This document shows, piece after piece, positions 25,711 to 34,792 of a stretch of 64,000 nt of DNA. The stretch comes from Caballeronia arvi. Lineage in GTDB: Bacteria; Pseudomonadota; Gammaproteobacteria; Burkholderiales; Burkholderiaceae. The notes beneath the pieces are model-generated. The model was given only the letters and a program-made list of their open reading frames with translations, was not told where the DNA came from and made no database searches. Positions within the stretch are counted from its first letter, which is position 1. Each line of letters opens with the position of its first letter. The stretch is from contig NZ_FCOM02000047.1 of NCBI RefSeq assembly GCF_001544695.2, positions 1 through 64,000 on the forward strand, given 5' to 3'. Position numbers and translations under genes: made by a program.

Positions 25711-25750
25711 TCTTCCTCCGGTTCGGCGGAAGATCTTTTTTTTCTTCCGC
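25711..25750. promoter_or_regulatory. Triple TCTTCC half-site array in the divergent AA_synth/PucR promoter
   Basis: TCTTCCTCCG (25711-25720) is repeated in inverted form as CGGCGGAAGA (25724-25733) after three bases and again as TCTTCCGC (25743-25750) after a T-rich stretch. The arms match at 9 of 10 and 8 of 8 positions. It lies 40 bases before the regulator start and 80 before the AA_synth start, a suitable place for a PucR-type activator site controlling both directions. Function is inferred from position and symmetry. Confidence 0.45.
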
Positions 25751-25789
25751 TGCTTTGGTGTAGATTGGCCCGCAGTCAGGAGACACCGA

Positions 25790-27634
25790 ATGCCCGAACG
25801 ACAACAACGGCTGATGGCGTTACGCCATGTCGCCAGTCAGATCAGCTCAGACGAAGACCTCAATGGCCTGCTACGTGACCTCGTGCGTTCCGCAGTGCAG
25901 CAAGATGACTGGGATCTCGGATCGGTGATGAGCATCGACCTGGCGCACGGATACGGTCTAGTGATGACGCGGTTCGAGACGAGCATCCTGCCCCAGCACA
26001 CCGAGGATCGCTGGGAGCTGGCGACCAGCCCGTCGTTGATCGCGCTGCAAAATAACGAACCCGTCTACATCCGCGACGCACTCGAATCGACGCAGTTTCC
26101 CGGTTATCGGCGTGAAGCGAAGGAACGCGGTTACCGCACCGTGCTGGTCCTGCCGATGTCATCGAAAGACCTGGAAGGCAGGCCCATGGTCCTCACGGTG
26201 GCATCGCGATCGGTGCGCGACGTGAGCGAGGAAGATCTGACGTTCATGGCCACTGTCGTGCATCTGGGCTCGATCGCCATCGAGCGTGCGCATCGGCAAC
26301 GCGCCCAGCTGGAATCTCATCTGCGTCTGCAGAACGCGCTCGAGGCCCAACGACGTCTGTTGCAGGAGGTACTCGCTGGCGGGTCGATCGAGCACCTCAC
26401 TTCGACGTTGGCCGATTTGCTCGGCGGCCCCGTACTGGTCATCGATTTCTTTGCCAACCACCTCGTGGGCGCCAGGTCCCCTGCTCCGGCCACCATGGAT
26501 GACGCAGAGTGGCAACGCTGCCTCGCCGGCGCTTTCGGGCGGGAGACGGTCACGTTGGTGCGCGAGAGCATCCAGCGCTTCCAGCAGACCTCCGTCGAGA
26601 TCTCGCTGCATCGTGGACTCGACGTGAAGGCCGCCATCGCGCCCCTCAAGGTGGACGAAGAGCTTGTCGGCGCCCTGCTGACATTCGGCGTCACCGAGTC
26701 CGGAGACTTGCACCAGCTCATGCTCGAAAGCGCCCGATTTGCATTGAGCGTACAGATGATGCGCAGCGTGGTCCGGTTCCGCTTCGAGACGAGGACGCTG
26801 ACCGAACTCTTCTTCGAGATCGTCGAGCGCCGCTGGCGCGATGAGGAAGACATCCTGCACCGCGCTCGCCGCCTCGGACTGTCGTTGATCTCGCCACTGC
26901 GGATGCTGGTGGTCGACTTTCCCGATCAACGCGTTCCCGCAGATCCGGCGCGCGCGGCCAGCAATCTATCGGTGGAAAGCCATGGCACGGTCGAGTTGCT
27001 GGCGCGTCAGTTGCACGTCCCCATTCATATTGTCACGGTGGGGAGCGGACTCGTTTGCCTGATCCCGCAAGAGGGACTGCGCGACGTGTCGGCTTTGCCG
27101 CGGCTGGCGAAGCGCATCGCCGAGACGCTAGCCCGTTCGCTCGGTCGCGAACCGATCGTGGCGATTGGCGAGGTTTGCAACGGCATCGAGCCACTGGCCA
27201 GCGAATGGGAGCGCTGCTGGCGAATGATCCGCGTGGCGCGAAAATTCGGGCGAAGCGGGCCGCTGGATATTCAGGGGCTCGGCCCCTTGCCCATGTTGAT
27301 GGGAGCGGCTGACTCGGCGGACGTCCACGGCTTTGTGGACGGCACCATTGGTGGTCTGGTCGACCACGACCGCTCGTCAGGCACGCCGTATCTCGATACG
27401 CTCGCCGCCTATCTGCGCTCCGGCTGCCGCAGCCAGCCCTGCGCGGATGCAATGGGCCTGCACGTCACGACCCTGCGCTATCGGTTGTCGCGCATTCAGG
27501 AGCTGTTCGGCATCGACGTCGAGTCGCCGGAACGGCGCTTCGCGGTCGAACTCGCCATTCAGCTTCACACCCTCGCGAATGCTGGCGTCAAGGCGGCCGC
27601 ATCCAAGAAAACCCTGCCTCGCATTCGAGATTAA
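25790..27634 (+). CDS. PucR/CdaR-family transcriptional regulator with GAF domain
   Basis: A 614-residue regulator. A GAF-like sensor domain covers about residues 15-160 (NNEPVYIRDALESTQFPGYR, then GYRTVLVLPMS). A middle domain precedes the C-terminal PucR helix-turn-helix (about 535-590), with YLDTLAAYLRSGCRSQPCAD and LHVTTLRYRLSRIQELFGID. ATG 25790 has AGGAG eight bases before it. PucR-type activators commonly control nitrogen-compound degradation such as purine or proline catabolism. Its position at the head of module copy 1, divergent from AA_synth, makes it the probable activator of both arms. Confidence 0.88.
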   Translation: MPERQQRLMALRHVASQISSDEDLNGLLRDLVRSAVQQDDWDLGSVMSIDLAHGYGLVMTRFETSILPQHTEDRWELATSPSLIALQNNEPVYIRDALESTQFPGYRREAKERGYRTVLVLPMSSKDLEGRPMVLTVASRSVRDVSEEDLTFMATVVHLGSIAIERAHRQRAQLESHLRLQNALEAQRRLLQEVLAGGSIEHLTSTLADLLGGPVLVIDFFANHLVGARSPAPATMDDAEWQRCLAGAFGRETVTLVRESIQRFQQTSVEISLHRGLDVKAAIAPLKVDEELVGALLTFGVTESGDLHQLMLESARFALSVQMMRSVVRFRFETRTLTELFFEIVERRWRDEEDILHRARRLGLSLISPLRMLVVDFPDQRVPADPARAASNLSVESHGTVELLARQLHVPIHIVTVGSGLVCLIPQEGLRDVSALPRLAKRIAETLARSLGREPIVAIGEVCNGIEPLASEWERCWRMIRVARKFGRSGPLDIQGLGPLPMLMGAADSADVHGFVDGTIGGLVDHDRSSGTPYLDTLAAYLRSGCRSQPCADAMGLHVTTLRYRLSRIQELFGIDVESPERRFAVELAIQLHTLANAGVKAAASKKTLPRIRD

Positions 27635-27727
27635 TGAGTCGATCCTCTCCTACGGATCGCAGGAAGCCGCCATAAAATCGGTCGCCTATCGTTGACCTCA
27701 ACGTAACGACGTTTCGAGGTGATCGAT

Positions 27728-28708
27728 ATGCAATTCTCGGCCCGAGGCGAACTCACCGCCATCGACCCAGTGGCACTGCGCCGCGCGCTCGGCACATTCG
27801 TGACTGGCGTGACGGTGGTGACGACACGCGACGCAGACGGGCGTCCCCGCGGCATGACCGCGAACTCTTTCACGTCGGTGTCTCTGGACCCGCCGCTGCT
27901 GCTTGTTTGCATCGGCAAAGGTGCCGCGAGCTACCCGACCTTCCAGGAAGCCGGGCATTTCGCCGTCAATCTGCTGCATGACGGGCAGACGGACGTGTCG
28001 AATCTGTTCGCCTCCAAATCGCCGGACAAGTTTTCCGACGTCGGTCACGACACAGTGCACACCGGTGCGCCGGTGCTGAGCGACTGCCTGACGTGGTTCG
28101 ACTGCTCGGTTCACGATCAGGTCGATGCCGGCGATCACACCATCCTGATCGGCCGCATCCATGCGTTCGGCACGAGTCCAGCCGCACCGCTAGGCTTCTG
28201 TCGCGGACGCTATGCACACGTCAAGGATCCGCTGCCGCCGGGTTGGCTGTCCTCCCACGACATGATCGTCGGCTATCTCATCGATGCGCACGGCAGCCTG
28301 CTCCTTGCGCAGGACGGCAAGAACGGCTGGGTACTGCCTACGGCGCCGCGCCGCGTCACCCAGGGACGCTTGCCTCTGGCTGGCGGCGGCGAACTGGCGC
28401 TGCTTCCGGACGACACGTTCCTGTATTCCGTGTTCGACACAGCCGAGAACGATCCCGGCTACCTGGTGTACCGAGCCCGGCTGGCGCAGCCAGCGGCCGC
28501 GGCGATGCTGCCGCCCCGGTTCCACTTCTTCCCGTTCGATCAACTGCCCTTCGACGACATCCCGTCACGGGAAATCCGCTCGATGCTGCGCCGCTACGTG
28601 CGCGAGACGGGTGGCGGAAATTTCACGATCTACATGGATTCGCACGACGGTGGTCGCATCGCGATGGTCGGCGACGCACAGCCGTGGGATCAACCCCTTC
28701 ACGTTTGA
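27728..28708 (+). CDS. Flavin reductase with C-terminal NUDIX-like extension, module copy 1
   Basis: A 326-residue protein. Residues 10-165 are the RutF/HpaC-type flavin reductase domain (LRRALGTFVTGVTVVTTRDA, then TANSFTSVSLDPPLLLVCIG, and GDHTILIGRIHAF). Residues 170-326 are an additional domain with VGYLIDAHGSLLLAQDG and a NUDIX-like strand pattern but no Nudix box. Stand-alone reductases are about 165 residues, so this one is double length. It would supply FMNH2 or FADH2 to the LLM monooxygenase two genes downstream. ATG 27728 has GAGGTGAT directly before it. The extension also occurs in the paralogue at 51574-52527. Confidence 0.88.
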   Translation: MQFSARGELTAIDPVALRRALGTFVTGVTVVTTRDADGRPRGMTANSFTSVSLDPPLLLVCIGKGAASYPTFQEAGHFAVNLLHDGQTDVSNLFASKSPDKFSDVGHDTVHTGAPVLSDCLTWFDCSVHDQVDAGDHTILIGRIHAFGTSPAAPLGFCRGRYAHVKDPLPPGWLSSHDMIVGYLIDAHGSLLLAQDGKNGWVLPTAPRRVTQGRLPLAGGGELALLPDDTFLYSVFDTAENDPGYLVYRARLAQPAAAAMLPPRFHFFPFDQLPFDDIPSREIRSMLRRYVRETGGGNFTIYMDSHDGGRIAMVGDAQPWDQPLHV

Positions 28709-28722
28709 ATTGGAGCAATTCG

Positions 28723-30234
28723 ATGCGCACAACGCTGCAGTCGCTGGAAGGTTCACGGCAACCACTTTTCATCAACGGCAAGTTTGCCGAGCCGCATAGC
28801 GGCGAGTATCTGCAAAGTTTCGACCCCACCACAGGCAAGCCCTGGTACGAATTCGCGCTGGGCGATGCAGTCGACGTAGACACCGCCGTGCGCTCGGCAC
28901 AAGCGGCTTTCGCTAACCCGGCCTGGCGTCGCATGACGCAGACCGAGCGCGGCAAGCTGGTGCGTCGCCTTGGCGAGCTGGTGCTCGAAAACGCCGATGC
29001 GCTCGCCGCCATCGAATGTCGCGACAACGGCAAGCTGCTCAAGGAAATGCGGGCCCAGATGCGCGCGATCCCGGATTCGTACTTCTACTTCGCCGGCATG
29101 GCCGACAAGCTGCAAGGCGACACGATTCCGGTGAACAAGCTCGACACCCTGAACTTCAACACGCGTGAGCCGCTCGGCGTTGTCGGGATGATCATCCCGT
29201 GGAATTCCCCGCTCATGATGCTGACCGGCACGCTTGCGCCGTGCCTCGCGATCGGCAACACCATCGTGGTCAAACCGTCCGAGCACGCCACGGCGTCGAC
29301 GCTGGCGCTCGCCGAACTGGTCATCCAGGCAGGCATCCCGCCTGGGGTCGTCAACGTCGTGACCGGTGACGGCAGGAAAACCGGCGACACGTTGACCCAG
29401 CACCCGGGCATCGCCAAGTTTGTCTTCACCGGGAGCACCGTCACCGGCCGTCGCATCGCCGGCAACGCTGCCGAGAACCTGGTGCCGTGCCAGATGGAAC
29501 TCGGCGGCAAGTCGCCGCACGTCGTCTTCGGCGACGTCGACATCGAACGCGCAGTCAACGGTGTGGTGTCGGGCGTGTTCGCAGCCGCGGGACAAACCTG
29601 CGTTGCCGGCTCGCGCTGCTTTGTCGAAGCCTCGGTCCACGACCAGTTTGTCGAGGCCCTTGTCGGGCGCACGAATCGCGTGCGCGTCGGCCATCCCACG
29701 CACGAAGACACCGACATCGGACCGCTCGCGCTTGCTGCCCAGCTCGACAAGGTGGAGACCTATGTTGCCTCCGGAATCCGGGAAGGCGCCAAAGTCGCCG
29801 CAGGCGGGCAACGCCCCACGCGCAGCGACCTGGCCGGCGGCTGGTACTACGAGCCTACCGTGCTGTCGAAGGCACGCAACGACATGCGCTTCATGCAGGA
29901 GGAAATTTTCGGCCCGGTGGTCGGTGTGATGCCCTTCAGCGACGAGAAGGAGCTCATTGAACTGGCCAACGCCACCCACTACGGCCTCGCGGCGGGCATC
30001 TGGACGCGGGACATCGATCGCGCGATGCGCTTCGCCCGGGACGTCGATGCGGGCACCGTCTGGATCAATACCTATCGCTCGGCGGCCTACATGTCGGCCA
30101 ATGGCGGCATGAAGCACAGCGGCTACGGACGCCGCGGTGGATTCGAAGTCATGCGCGAGTTCTCCCGCGTCAAGAACATCGTCATCGATTACTCGGGTGC
30201 GATGCAGGACCCGTTCGTGATCCGCCTGCGTTGA
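28723..30234 (+). CDS. NAD(P)-dependent aldehyde dehydrogenase, module copy 1
   Basis: A 503-residue ALDH. The catalytic Glu lies in CQMELGGKSPHVVFGD and the catalytic Cys in AAAGQTCVAGSRC; the cofactor motif FVFTGSTVTGRR is also present. ATG 28723 has GGAG nine bases upstream and lies 14 bases after the flavin reductase stop. It is likely to oxidise the aldehyde produced by the monooxygenase encoded next. Its relatives at 48927 and 55936 are closer to each other than to this copy (for example PWNSQLFLSAVKVGPALAAG in both against PWNSPLMMLTGTLAPCLAIG here). Confidence 0.93.
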   Translation: MRTTLQSLEGSRQPLFINGKFAEPHSGEYLQSFDPTTGKPWYEFALGDAVDVDTAVRSAQAAFANPAWRRMTQTERGKLVRRLGELVLENADALAAIECRDNGKLLKEMRAQMRAIPDSYFYFAGMADKLQGDTIPVNKLDTLNFNTREPLGVVGMIIPWNSPLMMLTGTLAPCLAIGNTIVVKPSEHATASTLALAELVIQAGIPPGVVNVVTGDGRKTGDTLTQHPGIAKFVFTGSTVTGRRIAGNAAENLVPCQMELGGKSPHVVFGDVDIERAVNGVVSGVFAAAGQTCVAGSRCFVEASVHDQFVEALVGRTNRVRVGHPTHEDTDIGPLALAAQLDKVETYVASGIREGAKVAAGGQRPTRSDLAGGWYYEPTVLSKARNDMRFMQEEIFGPVVGVMPFSDEKELIELANATHYGLAAGIWTRDIDRAMRFARDVDAGTVWINTYRSAAYMSANGGMKHSGYGRRGGFEVMREFSRVKNIVIDYSGAMQDPFVIRLR

Positions 30235-30265
30235 ACCATCGCCCACTGAATCCCGGAGATTAACG

Positions 30266-31351
30266 ATGAAGTTCGCAGTTTCGCTCAGCATGGAACGCTT
30301 TTCGCCCCACGACTCGATGACGCAGGCGAAGCAGAACCTGCTTCACCTGGCCCGCCTTGCCGACGAAGGCGGATTCGAGACGCTCTGGACTGCAGAGCAC
30401 CACACCATCGAGTGCACGATATCGCCGAATCCGTTCATGACGCTCACGTGGCTGTCCCAGCACACCGAGCGGATCCGCCTGGGTACGGCCACGTTGGTCG
30501 CCCCCTACTGGTCGCCGATTCGGCTCGCAGGAGAATCCGCCATGTGCGATCACCTGACCGGCGGCCGGCTCGAATTGGGCATCGCCCGCGGCGCGTATCA
30601 ATACGAATTCGATCGCATGGCCGGCGGGATGCCCCAGCAGGAAGGCGTGGCCTATATGAAAGAACTGGTGCCGGCGGTCAAGAAGCTCTGGGAAGGCGAC
30701 TATGAGCACGACGGCCATTACTGGAAGTTTCCGCTCGCCACGTCCGTGCCGAAGCCGCTCCAGCAACCGCATCCGCCGATCTGGGTCGCCACGCGCGATC
30801 CGGGAAGTTTCGACTGGGCAGTGGGTATCGGCGCCAATATTCTGTCTACACCGTTGTCGGCCCCCGCGTCGGAAATCGCCGTACTCGGAGAAAAGTTCCG
30901 CAAGGCGGTTGCCGACCATCCCGAGCGCCCGCGTCCGCGCTTCATGATGCAACGGCGCACGTGTGTGTACGACCGCCCGCAGGACTGGGAAACGGCCGTA
31001 CGGCACAGCGTCGACTATGGCCGCTACTTCGAGAACCTGATGCAGAACATCGGCACCGTGCACAACGGCTTCCCGGAAGCCGTTCCGTATGAGGCAGTCG
31101 TCAATCGCGGCAACTACGATCCCGCGGCCATCAGGGAAAACCTCATGTTCGGCACCCCGGACGAGATCATTCGCAAGCTGGAAGTCTACGAAGCGCAGGG
31201 CGTCGATCAGTTCTGTCTGGGGCTGTCGTTCAACCTGCCGTTCGAACTGCAGGCGAAGACGCTTCGATTGTTCATCGGCGAAGTGATGCCGCACTTTGCC
31301 GGCCGCGAACGCGCGGAACGACCTGCGGCGCTCGCCGTCGCAGGGCGCTAA
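30266..31351 (+). CDS. LLM-class flavin-dependent monooxygenase, module copy 1
   Basis: A 361-residue luciferase-like TIM-barrel oxygenase that uses reduced flavin from the partner reductase to insert oxygen into a small substrate. Family landmarks are GGFETLWTAEHHTIECTISP near the N-terminus, RLELGIARGAYQYEFDRM in the flavin-phosphate region, and PHPPIWVATRDPGSF. Paralogues at 50440 and 54886 share the same GIARGAY and GEHH/AEHH signatures. It starts 31 bases after the ALDH gene. The substrate is unknown; the closest functional models are RutA and pyridine-type ring-cleaving enzymes. Confidence 0.92.
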   Translation: MKFAVSLSMERFSPHDSMTQAKQNLLHLARLADEGGFETLWTAEHHTIECTISPNPFMTLTWLSQHTERIRLGTATLVAPYWSPIRLAGESAMCDHLTGGRLELGIARGAYQYEFDRMAGGMPQQEGVAYMKELVPAVKKLWEGDYEHDGHYWKFPLATSVPKPLQQPHPPIWVATRDPGSFDWAVGIGANILSTPLSAPASEIAVLGEKFRKAVADHPERPRPRFMMQRRTCVYDRPQDWETAVRHSVDYGRYFENLMQNIGTVHNGFPEAVPYEAVVNRGNYDPAAIRENLMFGTPDEIIRKLEVYEAQGVDQFCLGLSFNLPFELQAKTLRLFIGEVMPHFAGRERAERPAALAVAGR

Positions 31352-31368
31352 TTCCAGGGGCTCTCGAC

Positions 31369-32190
31369 ATGAAGGATTTCCTCGACGATACGCTGCAAGT
31401 CGGTGACGTCTCACTGCATTACCGCCTGCGGGGCCGCGGATCTCGACAGCTCGTCTGTATTCACGGCGTCGGTTCATACCTCGAGGCCTGGGACGATGTC
31501 GTCAGCCGGCTTGCCGATGATTTTCGCGTGCTGACGTTCGACCTGCGCGGACATGGGACATCGTCCCGCGTGAGGGGTCGGTACGAGATCGACGATTTCG
31601 TCGGAGACGCCCTCGCGCTCGCCGACCACGTCGGTTTCGACCGATTCCACCTGGCCGGCTTCTCGCTCGGCGGACTCATCGCGCAGCGCATGGCCCTGTC
31701 TCACTCCGGGCGGCTGCGGCGGCTCGCGCTGCTCGCCACGGTGTCCGGGCGCACCCGCGACGAACGCGAGCGTGTGCTCGCTCGCCTCGCTGCGTTGCGA
31801 AGCGGCGAGCGCGGATCTCACTACGACGCCTCGCTGTCGCGCTGGCTCACGGAGGATTTTCAGGTCCGTAACCCGGAGCGGATCGCCTATCTGCGTCAAC
31901 GCAACGCCGAGAACGATCCCGATTGCTACACCTCCGCGTACCGCGTGCTCGCCGAGACGGATTTCGGCGGATTCATCGATCAGATCCGGATGCCGACGCT
32001 GATCGTCACGGGGGAAGACGATCAAGGATCGAATCCGCGCATGGCGCAGTTCATGAACGAATGCATCACCGGATCGCAACTCGAGATTCTGCCCGGCCTG
32101 CGTCACTCGATCCTCACAGAGGCGCCCGAGCGCGTTGCATCGCTGCTGCAGGCCTTTCTCGCCAACGACGTATCGGAGGCAAGCGCATGA
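31369..32190 (+). CDS. Alpha/beta hydrolase, module copy 1
   Basis: A 273-residue alpha/beta-fold hydrolase. The oxyanion motif is HGVGSYLEAW (about residues 34-43), the nucleophile elbow GFSLGG (nucleophile Ser), the acid near VTGEDDQGSN, and the catalytic His in LRHSILTEAPE. It starts 18 bases after the LLM gene and overlaps the next start as ATGA. In module copy 2 a comparable hydrolase sits beside the reductase. It probably cleaves an ester, lactone, enol or amide formed after oxygenation, as RutD does in uracil breakdown. Confidence 0.9.
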   Translation: MKDFLDDTLQVGDVSLHYRLRGRGSRQLVCIHGVGSYLEAWDDVVSRLADDFRVLTFDLRGHGTSSRVRGRYEIDDFVGDALALADHVGFDRFHLAGFSLGGLIAQRMALSHSGRLRRLALLATVSGRTRDERERVLARLAALRSGERGSHYDASLSRWLTEDFQVRNPERIAYLRQRNAENDPDCYTSAYRVLAETDFGGFIDQIRMPTLIVTGEDDQGSNPRMAQFMNECITGSQLEILPGLRHSILTEAPERVASLLQAFLANDVSEASA

Positions 32191-32546
32191 TTCTCGAAGA
32201 GCGCATCTATCGCATCCGTAACGGTTGCATGGCGCGGTATTTGAAACTCGTCCGGGACAAGGGCCTGGGAATCCAGCAGCCCATTCTCGGACACCTGATC
32301 GGCTACTTCACCACCGAGATCGGCGTGCTGAGTCAGGTGACGCACCTTTGGGCCTACCCAAGCCTGGACGAGCGGGCTCGTCGCCGGCAGTGCCTGGCAC
32401 AGGACTCCCGCTGGCAGGCGTTCATTCCGCAACTGTCCGAACTCATCGAGCACGCGGAGAACCGCATCCTCGTGCCGACCGATTTTTCCCCAATGACCGC
32501 GTTTGCGCCGCTGTCCGGCGCGCATGAGGAGATTCGCCGTGACTGA
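32187..32546 (+). CDS. NIPSNAP-family protein
   Basis: A 119-residue protein with the NIPSNAP-domain pattern: MILEERIYRIRNGCMARYLK at the start, then IGYFTTEIGVLSQVTHLWAY and a LDERARRRQCLAQDSRWQAF stretch. The fold is a ferredoxin-like dimeric alpha/beta barrel also used by small monooxygenase-like enzymes. The role is unknown. It overlaps the hydrolase stop (ATGA) after TCGGAGG, and its own end overlaps the ProV start, so it is translationally coupled on both sides. It is not present in copies 2 and 3. Confidence 0.85.
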   Translation: MILEERIYRIRNGCMARYLKLVRDKGLGIQQPILGHLIGYFTTEIGVLSQVTHLWAYPSLDERARRRQCLAQDSRWQAFIPQLSELIEHAENRILVPTDFSPMTAFAPLSGAHEEIRRD

Positions 32547-33717
32547 ACGTCTCCGCATTGAAAATTTGTACAAGGTTTTCTCTGACAAGCCGGCGCCTGC
32601 GCTGGCCATGCTCAAGGCCGGCCGGCGCAAGGCGGACGTGCTCGAAGCGCTCGGCCAGGTGGTGGGACTCGACGATGTCTCGCTCGGGGTGCCGTCCGGG
32701 GCGATCTACATGATCATGGGACTGTCGGGCTCGGGAAAATCGACGCTTGCACGTTGCATCAACCGATTGAACGAACCCAGCGCCGGGCGCATCCTGCTCG
32801 ATGGTGATGATATCTGTGCGCTGGACGAACCGGGACTTCGCGACGTGCGGCGCAATCGCATCTCGATGGTCTTCCAGCACTTCGCTTTGTTGCCGAATCG
32901 GCGTGTCATTGAAAACGTCGAGTTCGGCCTGAAACTGCGCGGCATGCCGGCCCCCGAGCGACGCCGTCGCGCCGAAGAAGTGCTGTCAATCGTCGGCCTT
33001 GCGCGCTGGGCTTATCACATGCCCCACGAATTGAGCGGCGGCATGCGTCAGCGCGTCGGTCTCGCGCGAGCGCTGGCAACAGAGGCCGACGTGCTGATCA
33101 TGGACGAGGCGTTCAGCGCACTCGACCCGCTAATCCGCACCGAAATGCAGGACGAGTTGCTGCGTCTGCAAAAGACGTTCAACAAGACCATCCTCTTCAT
33201 CACACACGATTTCCAGGAAGCGCTGCGGCTCGGTACGCGCATCGCCATCATGGCCGACGGCCGCCTCGTTCGCGAAGGCACGCCGCAGAACATCGTAATG
33301 GAACCCGGTAGCGACTACGTGGCCGCTTTCACGCGAGACGTCGATCGCGCCCGCCTGTTCGACGCGCGCTCGGTGATGACAGCGCTCTCGCCCTTGTGGC
33401 AGGGCCAGGGGAAGGTGGTCATGGCGTCGAACGCCGGCGCGGCCGGCTTTCTGCTGGATGCCCAGGCCCGTGTTCTCGGCACGCTGGACGGTGCCCAAGT
33501 TGCGAGCGCGTGCCGGGGCGAGATCGTTCCACAAGCAAACGGACAGTTCACCAGCGTCAGCGCGAACATGCGGCTCATCGACGTCGCGGGCCGGTGCAGT
33601 GGCGAACATCCGGTTGGCGTCACCGACGATGACGGCACGCTGATCGGCGTACTGGATGCGAAGCAGGTGCTCGCTCGAATTGGCGCCGGCGTCGGCGCGG
33701 GAGTTCAACATGTTTAA
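32539..33717 (+). CDS. proV: Glycine betaine/proline-type ABC transporter ATP-binding protein
   Basis: A 392-residue ATPase. Walker A is GLSGSGKST, followed by the ProV-typical MVFQHFALLPNRRVIENVEF, signature LSGGMRQRVGLARAL and Walker B LIMDEAFSALDPLIR. The C-terminal 110 residues are a CBS-like regulatory region as in ProV/OpuAA. GTG 32539, preceded by GAGGAG, overlaps the NIPSNAP stop and is preferred over earlier codons. It drives the permease encoded next. The location in a catabolic operon suggests nutrient uptake rather than osmoprotection. Confidence 0.93.
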   Translation: MTERLRIENLYKVFSDKPAPALAMLKAGRRKADVLEALGQVVGLDDVSLGVPSGAIYMIMGLSGSGKSTLARCINRLNEPSAGRILLDGDDICALDEPGLRDVRRNRISMVFQHFALLPNRRVIENVEFGLKLRGMPAPERRRRAEEVLSIVGLARWAYHMPHELSGGMRQRVGLARALATEADVLIMDEAFSALDPLIRTEMQDELLRLQKTFNKTILFITHDFQEALRLGTRIAIMADGRLVREGTPQNIVMEPGSDYVAAFTRDVDRARLFDARSVMTALSPLWQGQGKVVMASNAGAAGFLLDAQARVLGTLDGAQVASACRGEIVPQANGQFTSVSANMRLIDVAGRCSGEHPVGVTDDDGTLIGVLDAKQVLARIGAGVGAGVQHV

Positions 33718-34645
33718 TGCCGACCAACTGGCGGTCTTCCCCTTCGATCAATGGATTCAGGAGGGCGTGCGATGGATGGCCATGCACATGCGGCCGCTCT
33801 TCCTGTTGATCAAATGGCCCGTGGAGCGGCTGCTCACGTTCAACGACGGCATCTTCCATGCCGTGCCCTTCCCCGTCATGGTGCTCGTCGCCTTCCTGAT
33901 CTTCTGGCGGCTGGCCAGCCTGGGTGTCGCGGCGTTCAGCGTAGTCGTGTTCGTCGCGATCGCGATGCTCGGCGTATGGAGCGAAGCCATGACGACGCTC
34001 TCGCTGATCATGACCGCCATCCTGTTCTGCGCCCTCATCGGAATTCCGATCGGAGTGTGGAGCGCGCGTAGCGAGCGAGTCTGGATGATCGTGCGTCCCC
34101 TGCTGGACATCATGCAGACGACGCCGACGTTCGTGTACCTCGTGCCCGTCGTGATGCTGTTCGGTGTGGGCAATGTGCCTGGCGAAGTCGCCGTGGTCAC
34201 GGCCGCCATGCCGCCGCTGATTCGCTTTACGCATCTCGGCATTCGCATGGTGGAGCACGAGATCGTCGAGGCCGGGCTCGCATTCGGCGCCGACAAGCGG
34301 CAACTGCTGTGGGAAGTGCAACTGCCGCTGGCGATCCCGACCATTCTAGGTGGCCTGAATCAGACCGTCCTCACGGCGATGGTCATGTCCGTGGTCGTGG
34401 CCATGATCGGCGCCGAAGGGCTGGGGCTCGTCGTGCTCCAGGGGCTGGGACGGCTCGATGTCGGTCGCGCAGCAGTGGGCGGGATCGCCATTGTGCTCCT
34501 GGCAATGATGCTGGATCGCTTCACGCAGAAACTCACCCGCACTCGAGCGCGCAACCAGCATACGTTTCGTGCCGTGATTTCGCGCTTTTTCCGCGGGGGG
34601 CGCGACGCGCCACAAGCGAGCGGGGACCCGGAACGCGCGCTCTGA
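33710..34645 (+). CDS. proW: Glycine betaine/proline-type ABC transporter permease
   Basis: A 311-residue inner-membrane permease of the ProW class. It has the long N-terminal hydrophobic region, FPVMVLVAFLIFWRLASLGV, then the ProW core GIPIGVWSARSERVWMIVRP, LLDIMQTTPTFVYLVPVVML and the C-terminal VVAMIGAEGLGLVVLQGLGR. The start overlaps the ATPase stop by eight bases. It forms the membrane channel fed by the ProX-type protein 147 bases downstream. Confidence 0.93.
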   Translation: MFNADQLAVFPFDQWIQEGVRWMAMHMRPLFLLIKWPVERLLTFNDGIFHAVPFPVMVLVAFLIFWRLASLGVAAFSVVVFVAIAMLGVWSEAMTTLSLIMTAILFCALIGIPIGVWSARSERVWMIVRPLLDIMQTTPTFVYLVPVVMLFGVGNVPGEVAVVTAAMPPLIRFTHLGIRMVEHEIVEAGLAFGADKRQLLWEVQLPLAIPTILGGLNQTVLTAMVMSVVVAMIGAEGLGLVVLQGLGRLDVGRAAVGGIAIVLLAMMLDRFTQKLTRTRARNQHTFRAVISRFFRGGRDAPQASGDPERAL

Positions 34646-34792
34646 CGTTAGCGCTCGTCTTCCCCATGTGACATGCCGGTCGACGCGTCGACGCGCGCGT
34701 CCACCTTTTTGACGATGTTTGCCGACGGCGCCCGGAGCGCCGCCCCGTCCACCCGACGGTCGTCAGGACCGTGAATACCCTGAAGGGACGAA

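Noticed and set aside
28093..28722. Upstream in-frame extension of the copy 1 aldehyde dehydrogenase to over 700 codons
   Set aside because: The extension lies within the flavin reductase gene in another frame and has no ALDH homology; ATG 28723 has a good ribosome site.
28753..30291. Long reverse open frame (over 500 codons) opposite the aldehyde dehydrogenase gene
   Set aside because: It mirrors the codon pattern of the forward ALDH gene in GC-rich DNA, has no homology, and the forward protein is clearly real.
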